Position numbers and translations under genes: made by a program. Positions 1-12,576 of a stretch of 64,000 nt of DNA are shown here, one piece after another; position 1 is the first letter of the stretch; every line of letters begins with the position of its first letter. This DNA is from Cryptomeria japonica. Taxonomy: Eukaryota; Streptophyta; Pinopsida; Cupressales; Cupressaceae. Location: NCBI RefSeq assembly GCF_030272615.1, contig NC_081415.1:510444873-510508872 (forward strand), given 5' to 3'. Under the pieces are notes generated by a model that saw only the letters and a list, made by a program, of their open reading frames with translations, was not told the DNA's origin and did not search any database.

Positions 1-648
1 AATTGGTATTTAGGCAGTCTAGGGATGGAGTTGTCCCTTGTACTTAGGCGTTTGGGGATGGGGATTAGGATTTGATAAAGGATGAGTTGATCACTTTTTA
101 TTGAAGTTCCTTGGTCTTTCAATCAAAGGGTATAGTAACACTAATTGGAAGATTATAAGTAATTCAATGCATACTCAGAAGGGATCCTGTATGGATTCGC
201 TTCACTTCCCGAGGCTTTAGGCCAAATTCTGAGGGGGAACTCAAGCTTGTTTATTTTAATTTTTTTATATACTCCTAAAGACGGTGACCTCGGTGCATTC
301 CTAGTAGGGCAGTGTAGTCTTTAGAGAGTGACTAAGGACCCCGAATGGTCCCGATGAGTCTAAAGTCTCTGGCTAGAGCATTACCTATTCTTTGAATAGA
401 TGCCTAGTCCATTTGGGTAGATGCCTATATCGAATTGGATAGATGAAACTCCCTATCATGTATGGACAGATTCCTAACCCATATGGTTAGATGCCCATCC
501 CAGTTGGATGGATGCATATCTCGTTTGGATAGATGCCCAGAGTATGCGATCGAATCAAACACAATTAAGAATAAGTGGAAATAAGTAATCATCAAAAAAA
601 TAAAAAAATCAATTGAGTTTTTTGGATTAAGAGAAGTGGGTCATTACA
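1..648 (+). repeat. 5' LTR, 3'-terminal part only
   Basis: It aligns base for base with 4441-5081, apart from substitutions and small indels, and ends in CATTACA before a two-base spacer and the primer binding site. About 2.4 kb of this LTR should lie left of the window. It carries the hairpin array described at 385-537. Confidence 0.88.
385..537 (+). repeat. Tandem array of seven small hairpins in the 5' LTR
   Basis: Seven units of about 20-24 bp are joined by a GATGC-like spacer. Stems include CTATTC/GAATAG, CTAACC/GGTTAG and CCATCC/GGATGG, with loops such as CATAT and CAGTT. Stem sequence changes from unit to unit while the two arms mostly stay complementary. Units 2, 3, 4 and 7 carry mismatches in this copy; in the 3' LTR units 3, 4 and 7 pair properly. 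The role is unknown. Confidence 0.75.
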
Positions 649-650
649 TG

Positions 651-667
651 TGGTATCAGAGCGAAGG
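651..667 (+). other. Primer binding site (initiator Met tRNA)
   Basis: TGGTATCAGAGCGAAGG lies two bases after the LTR end. TGGTATCAGAG is the usual plant retrotransposon site complementary to the 3' end of initiator methionine tRNA, and it fixes the LTR boundary and plus orientation. Confidence 0.88.
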
Positions 668-1079
668 TTCAAGTCTAGGCCTTGAGCTCACTTCAACTTA
701 TGCAATCTTGAAGAGTATCTTAGAAGTAGTTGGAAGTAGTAGAGATAAATTGATTGAATAATACATTTGAATTTCAAGAAAAACCTAGATGGTAAGGAAA
801 GTGGAAGAGGAAATCATACCACCACAAGGAGTCAAAAGAGAATTTAGTGATGATGGAAATCAACAAGAAAAAGTAGTGAATCAACAATGAGATTCAAAGC
901 TATAATCAATATATTAACTGAGCAAAGGGATAAGATCAGGAATGACATTGAAAAAGAGAAGTGGGAATCAAAATGAGGATCTTTGCAGCGATCAAGAAAA
1001 TGAGATGAATAATAAGAGGGAAAATAATATGTTGGATCTATCTAAAGATTTGAATAAAATTAGATGGAAAAAAAATTAG

Positions 1080-1560
1080 TGAAGGAGCAGAAAATGTTTG
1101 AATGAAATGGAGAAATAATTTGATCTAAAGGACATTAGTGAAACAACTAAGGCATTATGGGGTCCCTATCAACTTATCAAGGGAGTAACTAATTGGTGGA
1201 TTAACACGAAGGAATAAAATGGGTATACCAAGGATATAACCACATGAGATCAATTTGTTCAACATTTCTTTTAAAGATGGCTATCATAACTATTCTTCGA
1301 TGAGAAGGCGACATAATTCCATAATCTTCAACAAGGGGCTTTTACAGTTCAACAATATTGAAATAAGTTTGTCAAATTGCTAAAATATGTACCTATGTAT
1401 CAAAAGATGAGGAGGGTCAAACCAAGAAGTTCATTTTTGGGATAATTACCAACATAAGGGTAGAAGTTGATGAAGGAAGTACATGAGAAATCTTTAAATC
1501 AAGAAAGGAAGATTCAAACCCTAGCAACAAGATAGAGTTTTAACAAGAATTGTTCTTTCA
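1080..1560 (+). pseudogene. Decayed retrotransposon gag
   Basis: No open frame survives, but translating across stops and shifts gives a stretch resembling the plant retrotransposon gag core. Recognisable pieces are FHNLQQGAFTVQQYWNKF, then FVKLLKYVP, near 1310-1400, with the spacing of aromatic and basic residues seen in Ty3/gypsy gag (Retrotrans_gag family). Upstream is a Lys/Glu-rich segment, downstream an Asn-rich segment. It lies between PBS and PPT in the sense direction. Gag would form the particle and package RNA, but this copy cannot make protein. Assignment is by eye and could be wrong as to superfamily. Confidence 0.5.
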
Positions 1561-1991
1561 AAAGGAAGCATGAATTCAGGGGGAACTCAAACTTCAACAA
1601 GTATCAAGAGTTTAATAAATCTGAAAATAGGTCACCTCCTAATTAAATCAAAGGGATGGATACAATAATAATAGGGGCAATTGTAATGGAAATGATCAAC
1701 AAATAGGATAAATTATCTACCAAGGTTTGATGAAGCAAGAAATGATCCTCATATGAATCTGGGGGGATAACAATACGACCATTCAAAGTCTTGGAGAAGT
1801 GCCAATACCAATTGCACAACAATGAGATTGATTAATGCAGTTACAATGGAGTCAATATGATGAAACGAATGTCATATATGAAGACGCAAATGAGATGTGA
1901 TAGATGTTTTCACTTTTGATGTAGACCTATTACGAGCAATTAATTCTTTTAAGCTTTATTTAAATAAGTGCATCGGGACGATGCACAATTT

Positions 1992-2003
1992 AAGGGGGCA
2001 GGA
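1992..2003 (+). other. Polypurine tract
   Basis: AAGGGGGCAGGA directly precedes the TGTCATAACCC start of the right LTR, where plus-strand DNA priming would occur. Confidence 0.8.
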
Positions 2004-2060
2004 TGTCATAACCCTCTTTTAAGACTTCGATAAAACTTGTTAATAATACTATTATTATCC

Positions 2061-2105
<45 letters not shown>
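2061..2105 (+). repeat. (ATT)n microsatellite in LTR
   Basis: An almost pure ATT run with one interruption. It accounts for the Asn-rich minus-strand frame there, which is not a gene. Confidence 0.95.
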
Positions 2106-2106
<1 letters not shown>

Positions 2107-4823
2107 TATTCTTAATATTACTTTTATGAGTTAGAAATGATAAATTAAATAAGGCCAAAATTTTAAATAAAAATGAGTAATAAGTGGTGACTCGCATGTG
2201 AGGTCATAATTTACTTGGAAATTATTTATTTTCTCAATATTCTAATTGAGCACATGGTGTAGGAGAATAAGAAGGTTCTAGAAAAAAAAATCAATTTCAA
2301 AATATTAAGGAATAAATATTATATTTAGCAAATATATGACATGGGAGTTACAAAATTATTCTATGACAAGAATAATTCTTTTTATGGCCTTTTTATGACA
2401 AAGGAGTTACGAAATTCATATTTCATAAAATGGAGGAAAATTCAAATTCAGATTTTTAATGCATGGTCAAATGTAACCGCCACTATGACAACAATCATTT
2501 TGCATGAAATTAATTTAAAAATTACTTATTTTCTCAGTATGTTATTTAGCGCATGTTGTAGGAGGAAATGAGAAGGTTCTAGAAGAGAATCTCAAATTCA
2601 AATTTTTACACGTAACCCCCACTATGACAATAGTCATTTTTGCATGGGATTATTTCAGGAAAAGAATCTCAAAACCAATTAATTTACATGGTAGTGGGAA
2701 AATGACTCTCTTTTCTATATATTGAACACTAGATTTTTGAAAAGGGAGAGTTCATTGTTTTCTTTGATAATTAGTTTTGAATTCTTGCAAATTATGTTAG
2801 TAGTAGGAGGATTTTGGTAGACATATTGTATTGTAGGAGATAGAATTTCCTAGGGGTTTTGGAGGAGATCTATACCAAGTTGCAGGACAAGGATCGAAGG
2901 GAGCAAGAGGAAAAGTCAAGAAGAAATCAAAGGGATTGAAGATCTTCAACAAAGGAGAGCATTATCAGATAAGTGAATTTTCCTCCAAACGATTAAGGAA
3001 GTTTGATCTATAAAATTTATTTAGTTGTATTTCAAAAAATATATGAAGTTTCTTTTATTTCTTTGTAATATCTTAGGAAATAAAATAAATAAAAAATTGT
3101 TTTTGTCTTTTAGAAAGGAAATAAATATAGTTTTTATTTATTATTAAGATTTTCTATTGGTTCCAAATAATATTTTAAATTTGTAGTTTTCAATCTTGTT
3201 TTATTTCAAAGAAAGCTAATGGTGTTTTAATTTATTCATAACATGAAACATAAAAGTTCGATTTTATTTCCAAAGTCTTGCTATTTAATCATTTAATTTT
3301 CTTTCAAGCAATTCGGTACCTTTCAAGTATTAGGATTCACATTTAACGTAGTGTTATCATTGTAGATGAAATTTAGGTTACTTCATATGGAAGAATTAGT
3401 TGGGCTTATTATTAAATACTTTTCACTTCAAACAAGTAGGTGTTAAAATTCATTTCCAAAGTCTTGCTATTCAATCATTTAATTTTATTTCAAGCAAATA
3501 AGTACTAGGATTCATACTTATTGTGTAATGGTTTGTTCCAAAACAATTATATCTTGCAAGTAATTCAAATCATTTTCATAAGTTACCTTTGAAAGTATCA
3601 TGGTTTCCAAGCAATTAGTAATTTCATGTATTTAGTTCAAGTTTTCAAAAAAATTATTATTTTCATAATTTTCCTTCGAAGAAAATACTATTCCCAAGTA
3701 GTCGATTTGTTTATGTTCCCTTCAATTACGTGAAATTTATACTTTATTTTTTAAATTCAAGCAATAATTCTTTGTATATAATAGTTTAGTTTTCATAATT
3801 GTATTGGTATATCGCTTCATTTAAGATTCATGAATTCAAATTTAAATCCCTAGTTAGATAACTAAACAAGAGGAGTTGAAACCAAAAATTAGTGGTGTTC
3901 GGTATCTATGGTGCTATGGGTCACACTTACGAGTAATGTCATCGTGTTGAACTACTACACTTAATGCCTAATAAATCTGCAACAACGACGTCTATGGCAT
4001 CGTCCCTCTAAATCACTGAGGATAAATAAGGGTCATTTAGAAGTTAAAATCCAAGGGGTGGGTAATCCCTCTTGGATCAATAATCTAAAAAGATAAAATA
4101 TTGAATGAATTTTGCATCCGCTCAGTTAAACCTTAGAAAACCCCATTAGGGTTTGGTTGTGTGTTATGATCTTGAAAATTTATTTTATCCTAATGATTTC
4201 AGGGGATGATAATGGATTAAGGGTGATGTATTTAATAGGAAATAAGACTTAGTTATCTTAGACCACAAGCGGAAGGCCACCTTGAGTCTTTTTGCTATAG
4301 AGCTACCATCGTGGGTAGCAACCGCAAAGAAATTGTCTGGGACATTGACCCTAGAAAGGGTTGCGTACCCACCAAACAGTTTACATTAAATCATAGTTAG
4401 AAACCAGAACTACATACTTTATGCCTTGATCCCATGCCGAAACGGGTATATAGGCAGTCTAGGGATGGATTTGTCCCTTGTACTCAGGCGTTCGGGGATG
4501 GGGATTAGGATTTGGTTAAGGATGAGTTGATCACTTTTTATTGAAGTTCCTTGGTCTTTCAATGAAAGGGTATAGTGACACTAATTGGAAGATTATAAGT
4601 AATTCAATGCATACTCAGAAGGGATCCCGTATGGATTCGCTTGACTTCCTGAGGCTTTAGGCCAAATTCCGAGGTGAAACTCAAGCTTGTTTATTTTAAA
4701 ATTTTTATATACTCCTAAAGACAGCGAACTTGGTGCATTCCTAGTAGGGGAGTGTAGTCTTTAGAGAGTGACTCGGGACCCAAATGGTCCTGATGAGTCT
4801 AAAGTCTCTGGCCAGAGCATTAC

Positions 4824-4977
4824 CTATTCTTTGAATAGATGCCCACTCTGTTTGGGTAGATGCCTATCTTGAATTGGATAGATGAAACTCCCTGTCTTGT
4901 ATGGACAGATGCCTAACCCGTATGGTTAGATGCTCATCCCAGTTGGATGGATGCCTATCCCATTTGGATAGATGCCC
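4824..4977 (+). repeat. Tandem hairpin array in the 3' LTR
   Basis: Same seven-unit array as at 385-537, here better preserved. Stems are CTATTC/GAATAG, a weak unit, CTATC/GATAG, CTGTC/GACAG, CTAACC/GGTTAG, CATCC/GGATG and CTATCC/GGATAG. Loops such as CGTAT, CAGTT and CATTT share a pattern. Confidence 0.78.
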
Positions 4978-5081
4978 AGAGTATGTGATTGAATCAAACA
5001 TAATTAAGAATAAGTGGGAATAAGTAATCATCAAAAAAAAAAATCATTTGTTTTTTGGATTAAAAGAAGTGGGTCATTACA

Positions 5082-5163
5082 TATACATATACATATATGT
5101 ATATGTATATGTGTGTGTGTGTGTATGTGTATGTGTATATGTATGTGTATGTGTATGTGTGTA
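5082..5163 (+). repeat. Mixed TA/TG microsatellite
   Basis: Alternating ATATACAT and GTATGT-type repeats begin immediately at the LTR end. The element may have inserted beside or into this tract, or the tract grew there later. Confidence 0.9.
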
Positions 5164-5429
5164 CTCAATCCAATCCAAAATGCTCTAGAGCAAAAATAAA
5201 TAGCGAGACCAATGGCCGATACATGAAAAATCTTGTTGACGATGTAAAAAAAACATAAAATACTTCTGAAACATCACACAAACATTTTGCACACAACTTC
5301 CAGACTTATACCGCTACTTCACCCAAGATACTACATTTAGAAAACTTTCAAATTATGTACTACTTATGAAACAAAAGGGGTTGGCGTCAATGATAAGATA
5401 AAGACTTATGTGCAACAAATTTACAATGT
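5164..5429. other. Unassigned stretch, probably degraded LINE
   Basis: I see no open frame or motif. It leads directly into the LINE fragment at 5430, so it may be decayed LINE sequence, but nothing shows that. Confidence 0.3.
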
Positions 5430-5516
5430 CCAATTCTGCAAAATCTCATGTCATGGTTTTCCATGTGGCCTGGAAAGTTCAAAAAATAAACTTTTGATAG
5501 CTTGTGGTAGGTAATT
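5430..5516 (+). pseudogene. LINE ORF2 fragment, left part (interrupted by solo LTR)
   Basis: In one frame this reads SWFSMWPGKFKK, stop, TFDSLW, stop, VI. After skipping the solo LTR it continues at 9305 as PSTIIWELWKEWDRR. That W-P-K ... PSTIIWE.WKE.N/DRR pattern is typical of the region just before the RNase H domain of plant LINE ORF2 proteins. The last five bases (TAATT) are the left copy of the solo LTR target duplication. Two stop codons show it was already decayed or has decayed since. Confidence 0.65.
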
Positions 5517-5841
5517 TGTAGTACCCTTCCTCGATCACCCTCTTTTTGTATGTTTTGATTGACTTCACTGACTGTTCAGTGGAACATTTTTGTATATTGA
5601 TTTGGATGTCATGTGATGTTATTTCATGTTTAATCTGGATTTATAGTGTATGTTTTTATGCAGTATCTCAATGCTTACGATTAATGTTATGTTATGGATC
5701 ATTATCATGGACTGACACTTTTCCCTTATATTGCGATGCGTTATTTATATGTTGTGTGTTGGCAAGTTTATTGGGATGCAAGGGGATGATTTTCCTTCAC
5801 TCACTCCGGTGAGACAGGGAACGTCATGATTCTCCTTCATT

Positions 5842-5961
<120 letters not shown>

Positions 5962-7284
5962 TGTGGTTCTTTGGTGCGGGATATTGCAGGTACTAGTACC
6001 GGGTAGGTACTGGGTATTGACTCCACTTGGTTTCACAGGTCTGAGCATGCCTTATAAATCTGATGGGAGTGGAGGAAATAGTTGTTGTACCCTAGCTTGA
6101 CTGCAGTTACATGCATATGAGTGTTGTCAGTCGGTTGTGTTTCCCCGTTTGGCTGTTATGCATGTCATGATGTCGTGGTTTGGTCATTTGAGAGTCGTCA
6201 TTTGATCGTTCTTGGTTTTACATGTTTCTGTTTATTTAAAGGTTATTTAATGTAAATGGATGATGCTATTTTATGTTGGCATAATTATTTAATTATTATG
6301 CTCTGTGATTATTGATTTGTTTAAATTAATGATTGCTAGATTAAATGGTAAATGGCTTAATTTATTGTGTTAAGTTGCATAATGTGTTTTGTGGGACAAA
6401 ATAAATAATTGCCTAGCCATTTAAATGAAAAATGCTTATGTTGGAAGAAAGTATTTTTTGGATATAGAAATTTGTAAAAGCTTTCCTTTTTGTTTTTCCA
6501 ATGGACTTTTATTTTTTCATTTTAATTGTTGGAAAAGAATTATTTTTGAAAAATGGGTAAATCTGATTGTTTTTACTTTTTAAATATTTAAATCTAATTG
6601 GTTGGAATAACTTTTTAACCTAGAAAGTTTAGGTTGAAAGGGAATTTTCATGCTATTCCTAAAATACATGGGAAGAAGGAAGAGGGGAATTTGGGAGAGA
6701 AATTCTGGAACTGGAAATTCGACCTGGTTTGCATGACTAGAAATTCTTCATCTCTTTGCTTGTTGTTGCTTCAAGGTTGGAGGTTCTCTTCTTGTTTTGA
6801 ATTTGTTATTTGAAATTTTTCAGTTTGTTTTCTGTGTGTGAAAATTTATGCAATCTTCTTGTAGATGTTTGTGGAATGATTTGAATGAAAGAAATAGTGT
6901 TTATTATTGTTGGTTTTGTGAAATCTATATCTCATGTTTGCTTTTGGGAAGGAAACAGTTCATTTCTCTTTCTGTTGTGTGTTTGATCTTGAAAATCAAT
7001 TTCTTGTTTACCTCTTCTATTTGGAAAGAGTGAACTAGATTTAGCTTGTTGTGTGCATTCTAGTTTCATGTTGCATAGATTTGGGGTTCTTGTGGGACTA
7101 AATTTCATCTTTTACCTTGTTGGTAAATATCCATTTAAGAAAATTGGATTTGGCATTTTGTATGTGTGTGTCGTGAAATGTTCTGAAAAACAATTGTTTT
7201 CATGCTTAAATGATTGGGTGATTGGGTTTTAATGCCTTGGGAAGCATGTATTTTATTGTCTTATCTCCTTGCCCATCCCTACCG

Positions 7285-7590
7285 CATGGCAGGCTAGTCC
7301 CACCATGCGGGACGGTAGTCTCTGCTGCCCGCACGGTAGCAGTACTACTAGTCGGTAGTACTGCTATGCGGTAGCAGTACTACCGATTGGTAGCTACTGC
7401 TATGCGGTAGCAGTACTACCGATTGGTAGCTACTGCTATCGACGGCAGTCACCGCTACCGGTTGGTAGCAGTGCTATCGAACGGTAGTGCCTGCTACTGG
7501 TCGGTAGCAGCACTACTAGTCGGTAGTGCATGCTACCAGTCGGCAGCAGTACTACCGGTAGGTAGTACCTGCGGCCCCCGACAGTGGCAC
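7285..7590 (+). repeat. GC-rich palindromic minisatellite inside the solo LTR
   Basis: A GC-rich island in AT-rich DNA built from variants of CGGTAGCAGTACTACCG. Two adjacent exact 36-bp units start at 7365 and 7401. Most units are inverted repeats (GGTAG...CTACC; GCAGTACTGC), so single strands could fold into many alternative hairpins. The short frame over it is a by-product. Confidence 0.85.
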
Positions 7591-9304
7591 TGCTGCGGGT
7601 TGGTTTAACCCCCGTGTTACCAGGTACTTTACCAGTTCAAACCGGTCAATGCTTTAAGTTAATTTTTAATAAATGAAATATATTTTTTTAGAATGGATTT
7701 TGTGTTGAATAAAATCAAGGTGATTTTCTTGTAATATTTATTATGTGGTTAATAAATTTATCAATGAGAATCAAGGCATGAATTAAGAATTCAAATTGGT
7801 TAATTTGGTTATATTCTAGAAACGAATTAAATTGCCTGTTTGGAATTCATGTTTTTATTTGGTTGAATGTTTAATGTGGATTTCATTCCTGATGGAATAT
7901 TGATTTGGAATTTGAATAATTTGACTGCTGGAAAGAGTGTTTTATTTAATTTGTCAATCAATGATGTTGCAAGTGTATTATGTGTTATTAAGGTCTATGG
8001 TTCAATCGTCCTGTGGTGGCGTATTTGGTACCTTTGACCAAGAGATATATGTTGGCTTCGTTGTCTTAACCATGTAGTGTCTTTGCCTTATGGTTAGCCA
8101 AGAGTCAGTATGTCCTTGTTTGACCATGTGTTTTTGATAGTGGTGTTATGGTTGCCTGCTTCACCATAGGGTCCTCGGGGAGTGACCATGTATGTTTAAT
8201 GTCCTTTGAGAGAGTGGCTTTCGCTTGGGGGTTGCGCCCAAAGTGGTAGGCATTACGACCCAGTGAAAGTCAGATAATAACTGGTAATCTAATGAATTGA
8301 TTAGGTGTGTGGTATCATAACATTAATAAAGATAATTGTACCTCGTGCATAGGTGAGTGCTAGTACAGGGCTCATAATGTTGCGAGAAGGCCTAGAATGG
8401 AAAATCGATCACCTTGTCTTCACGAAAGGCTGGTAGGGTCCGCATGAGATTTAGTTGGAACTGGAGGTTCGGGAGAGGTTACCAGGACAGTGAGCTGGGA
8501 CCTATGGAGGTTGTACCATGTTATCCATCTTAAGCTATGCGATGACACTCTCTCATTTGGTTCACTTATGTGTTTGTGATGTTGAGTCACCTGGCTTTTG
8601 TGGAGTCATTTTGTGTTGTCATGGAGTCATTTTATTTTGGTCGACCATGTTATTCTTATGCTTATTTGAGGGTCCTCAGCTATCTCCTAGCACAGTGGGG
8701 TGATTCCATTTTGGGAATTACATGGTTGGGTGGTAGTGCCACTTCCCATTGGATGTTCGGATTTGTACCTTCATGTGAGGATTGGCTTCGCAGGTGTTCC
8801 TATGGTTCGTGGCTCATGCTTCATCTCATGATTGGAGATTATTGTTATTTGGAGACCTATGTGGTCATTGTAATATTGATCCTATGTAACCTTGTATTTG
8901 GTTGAGATGTATCTTTATATGTATATTGAGAAGCTGTGTTTTGGAAGAGCAATGTAACCCTATGTTGGGATGTTTTTATCGGTTTCCTTTATGATGTTTG
9001 TAAATGCTTGAAGTGGAATTATATTGTATCCTTTCAATCTTTCAATGATGAATCTTTATGTACTTATGGCTACTTGTGATCATTGAGTTAATGATGCATA
9101 TGTGGAATTATGGTTTTGTGGAATTTATTTTGGGAACATTAATTCTTCATCGGTAACCCTTAAGAAATTCGGGTGTAAGTCTTTTGCTTGTGTTTTCATG
9201 CATGTTGTGTAAATGCACTTATGATGTTTATACTTTAAAAAAAAAATGTTTCACCCTTGTTGTGGGTTTTTCCTTCAGGGTTCCTGGCAGGGCATTACAT
9301 AATC

Positions 9305-9870
9305 CCTTCTACAATCATTTGGGAACTTTGGAAAGAATGGGATAGAAGGGATTTTAGGATCAATCTATGCCCAAAGAATAATTCATTTGCAATATGGAAA
9401 CAACTACAGTTGAATTAGTGAATTCGGAAACTACGAACAAATCATTGAAGGAAAGTGTATTCACCAATTGGGATGATGGAATGACTAAGATTTTCAAAGG
9501 TCTAAAAGCCCCACCCATTTCTGGTGTCAAAACTTCTAGTTAGGATAGAAACCTGAGAGAAGATGTCATGTGGTAAACTCTAGAGTGGGGCTAGATACAA
9601 ATCAGTTATGATGGGGCCTCCAAGCTATGTGGCTAGAGATGCTTTTGACACCATACTTGTAGAAAGGTCTAGATTCATTGGGATTACTACCAAAAATGTG
9701 GCAAAAATGAGAGTTGCTCTCGTGGGTCTAGAATTGATAAAGGAAATGAATGCTAGGAAAGTACATTTGAAAGGTGATTCATTGATTTCCATCAATGCAA
9801 TCCACCAAAATCAAGCGCTAAATTGGAAGTTGGATAGATAGTTGGTGTCAGGCCCTAGCTTTAGATGCAA
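9305..9870 (+). pseudogene. LINE ORF2 C-terminal fragment with RNase H domain
   Basis: This continues the frame broken at 5516: PSTIIWELWKEWDRR, then, after shifts, YDGASK near 9610 (start of RNase H, first catalytic Asp). A frame at 9608-9841 follows with GITTKNVAKMRVALVGLELI and KVHLKGDSLISINAI. The Asp in KGDS and the Glu in the LELI helix fit the plant LINE RNase H (RVT_3) pattern. The catalytic motifs lie in more than one frame with stops between, so it is dead. Beyond about 9870 the similarity fades. No poly-A tail or target duplication was found. Confidence 0.72.
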
Positions 9871-11009
9871 ATTAATTATTTATGTTTTGATACTACTTTG
9901 AGTTGGGGTACTTGATTCGGAGGATTTAAATAGCTAGTTTATGATAAGACCTTCCTTATGATTATGTCGCATGATTAAAATAGTTTGATGATACTCATAG
10001 AATATTTTATACTTCAAGATAAAGCTGGAAATGCAATAAAAAAAGAAAAGAGAATATTGATATATTGTATTAGTGTAGAATGAGTGCATATTTAAAAGGA
10101 TAATATATGATGACTTTTTAAATCATGAAGGAAGTAAATGGAGACACTTGGTGTTACATGATGATTATAAGTTCATGTTACTTTGACCATGATGATATTT
10201 TGTACTGACAATTTTGACTAAGGGTGATCTGACCTTAAACTTGGAATGAGAAAGTTGAGGGAAGCAAACCTCTTGATGTTAAGGTTACTACTTTTCTTAC
10301 TTTCAATAGTTTTGTTATTTTAAAATAAGATTAAGAGTAGGGACCAAGTGTTAATTATATATGATAACTCTAATCAGAGAAAAAGTTGCATAGTGAAATC
10401 AAAGTATATGTGAAAAGTAAATCTTGAATAGGAGTTAAATAAATCTATGATATGAAAACTATTTCCTCTACTAGTTATGAGATAGATGATCTAACTATTT
10501 TATGATATGTTGTGCATGTGTATGTTTATGTTTTTTGAATATGTGTATTGTATTCTACTAATTATTGTGACTGAGTTTGGTTGAGTTCGACTTGAAGGAG
10601 TCCGGGGAATGAAAAAACAAATCTTCATTTCATAGGGGATGTATATTTATAAGGTTTTCACCAATAGAGGTATGGATTCTTAACCTAGTTTAAATAATTA
10701 TGAAAATAAGTTATTCTAAATATCTTTGTATATTAGTAATAAAGTGATGATATGTCTTGCATGTATTCCATGGAGGAGTCTTATTAATTTAGCTATAATT
10801 GGGTTTTTCATTGTGTTGTGAAATTTTCCAAGTAGATTGGAGCATTACAGATATAATAACAATATTACATTACCTAAAAATTCAATGAATATGGTAATGT
10901 AAAGTCAGATAAGTATAAACATCTAACTCATGCAAAAGAGTTATGTCTATAAAGGAGTTAGCATCAAACTACATGGGCATTATAGCCTACAAACCCTCAT
11001 TGATTATTT

Positions 11010-11139
11010 ATTAATTAGTGAGCATGTTAATAAGAGAGGATGAAGTTTAACAACAATTTAATAGAATGATCATTATTAATTAGTGAGCATGTTATTAAGA
11101 GGGGATGAAGTTTAACAACAATTTAATAGAATGATCATT
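11010..11139 (+). repeat. 65-bp tandem duplication
   Basis: Two units, 11010-11074 and 11075-11139, differ by about two bases. The unit begins ATTAATTAGTGAGCATG and ends ATGATCATT. Confidence 0.9.
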
Positions 11140-12576
11140 CAATGATTGATGGTATAATGGAGGATTCATTACTATGAACTATAATTCATAAATGATCATA
11201 TAAGATAACATTCCAATATAAGTTTTAATGTCTATATAGGTTATGTTAAATTGACTGCTATATAGTTAGTATTAAATATGGGTGTAACTTATTAATAAAT
11301 TTTAATAATTATATTAAGAAAGATTGTAAATCTAATAGATCTCTCAAGAATATGATGTAACTAAGATATCATATTCACCATAAATACACATGTTTATTAT
11401 AATTCATTATTTTGAATTATTTAATAAATAAATTTATTTATTAAAAAAGATACATAGAATCAGAATTACATATTTTATATATGATTCATCATTTATGTAT
11501 TAAAGTTAATAACACATAATTCAATTATAATTAAGAAATATAACGGTGAAAATAGATATATATATAAAACAACCTAAGATGAATAATAAAAATTAAATAA
11601 AAGAGAAAGAGGTCACAATTGAATCGTTCAAGGAACCAATTCAACACACAATCCATGAGACCTGTGGTCATAATGCAAGTGTGTGAACATTTAGGAATGT
11701 ACAGAGGAACATTTATGGAAGAGACAACTCATATTAATAAGGAGAGGACACAAGTAAGACTAAAGGAGAGGGCACAAGTAAGACTAAGTACAACATTGCT
11801 ATTAATATGATAGGGTATACCAGTTCTCGAATTCTCTAGAGAGCAATGCAAAGTTGTGCAATAAATGCTGGTGGTCTTGAATGAAAGGATTTTTCTGATG
11901 GGTTGAATTGCATGAAACCAAACTATGTTCTTTTCTTCAGTTAATTTAATAATTACTTTTTGGATGAGCACCATAAATAATGAATGTGAAAAGAATAAAT
12001 CGATAAAAATGACCAGAATAAACAAATGAATAAACAAATTAAAATTCACCATGCCATTACTATTTTCCATCTACTTCGTCTCTTAGGTGGCATGATAGTC
12101 ATTTATAATTAAAGCCTAGGGGAGAGAGAAGTGACGCGGGGGGTGAGGTGGGGCAGAAATCATGAGGTACGTAGCCTGTAGAGAAGCCACGCCTAACAAT
12201 GCATCTGCAGGTAATTTTCAATAGAGGGGCTTGTTTTCTTTTTGGGGGCGGAGGACACAGGAGGAAGGATGCCGGTTTAGGATGTGGAATTTGGCTTTAC
12301 ATCTGTCAAGTATTTTTGCTTGAAAGTTCACAAATCTGTGGATGCAAACCTAGCATTAATTACAATCCGTAAGGATACGTCTTTAGGAGGCATTCTATTG
12401 GTAGTACTTTTTAGTGTCTGTCTACTGAGGCATTCGCAATTGCAACACCAGGCAAAAACCCTCTACTCCTTTCTCTGTTCAAAGACTCCCATTTTGACAG
12501 CGTGGCTGCACACAAAAAGGTTGCACAACCAATCTAATTAGTTTCTGAATATCTTGCTATCATTGCATCTCAAGAA

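Larger units (their letters stand above)
1..5081 (+). mobile_element. Gag-only LTR retrotransposon with giant LTRs (left end outside window)
   Basis: Positions 1-648 and 4441-5081 are the same sequence with scattered substitutions, so they are the ends of two direct LTRs. The right LTR starts with TGTCATAACCC right after a purine tract and ends in CATTACA. A tRNA-iMet primer binding site follows the left LTR two bases on. The internal region (649-2003, 1355 bp) holds only a broken gag-like stretch; I see no protease, reverse transcriptase or integrase. An LTR of about 3.08 kb with a 1.36 kb interior fits the non-autonomous LARD or TR-GAG type of plant element. The 5' flank lies outside the window, so no target duplication can be tested. 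Confidence 0.85.
2004..5081 (+). repeat. 3' LTR (3078 bp)
   Basis: It begins TGTCATAACCC and ends GGGTCATTACA, with TG/CA termini. It contains an ATT trinucleotide run (about 2061-2105) near its start and the hairpin array near its end. The short open frames inside it are not conserved and I do not treat them as genes. The solo LTR at 48038-51987 is a diverged, reverse-oriented member of the same family. Confidence 0.85.

Noticed and set aside
7423-7608. 61-codon Ser/Ala/Val-rich frame
   Set aside because: It is the translation of the palindromic minisatellite.
9845-10857. TGTCAGGCCCT ... GGAGCATTACA as a further LTR
   Set aside because: Flanks GTTGG and GATAT do not match, and the supposed start lies within continuing LINE sequence.
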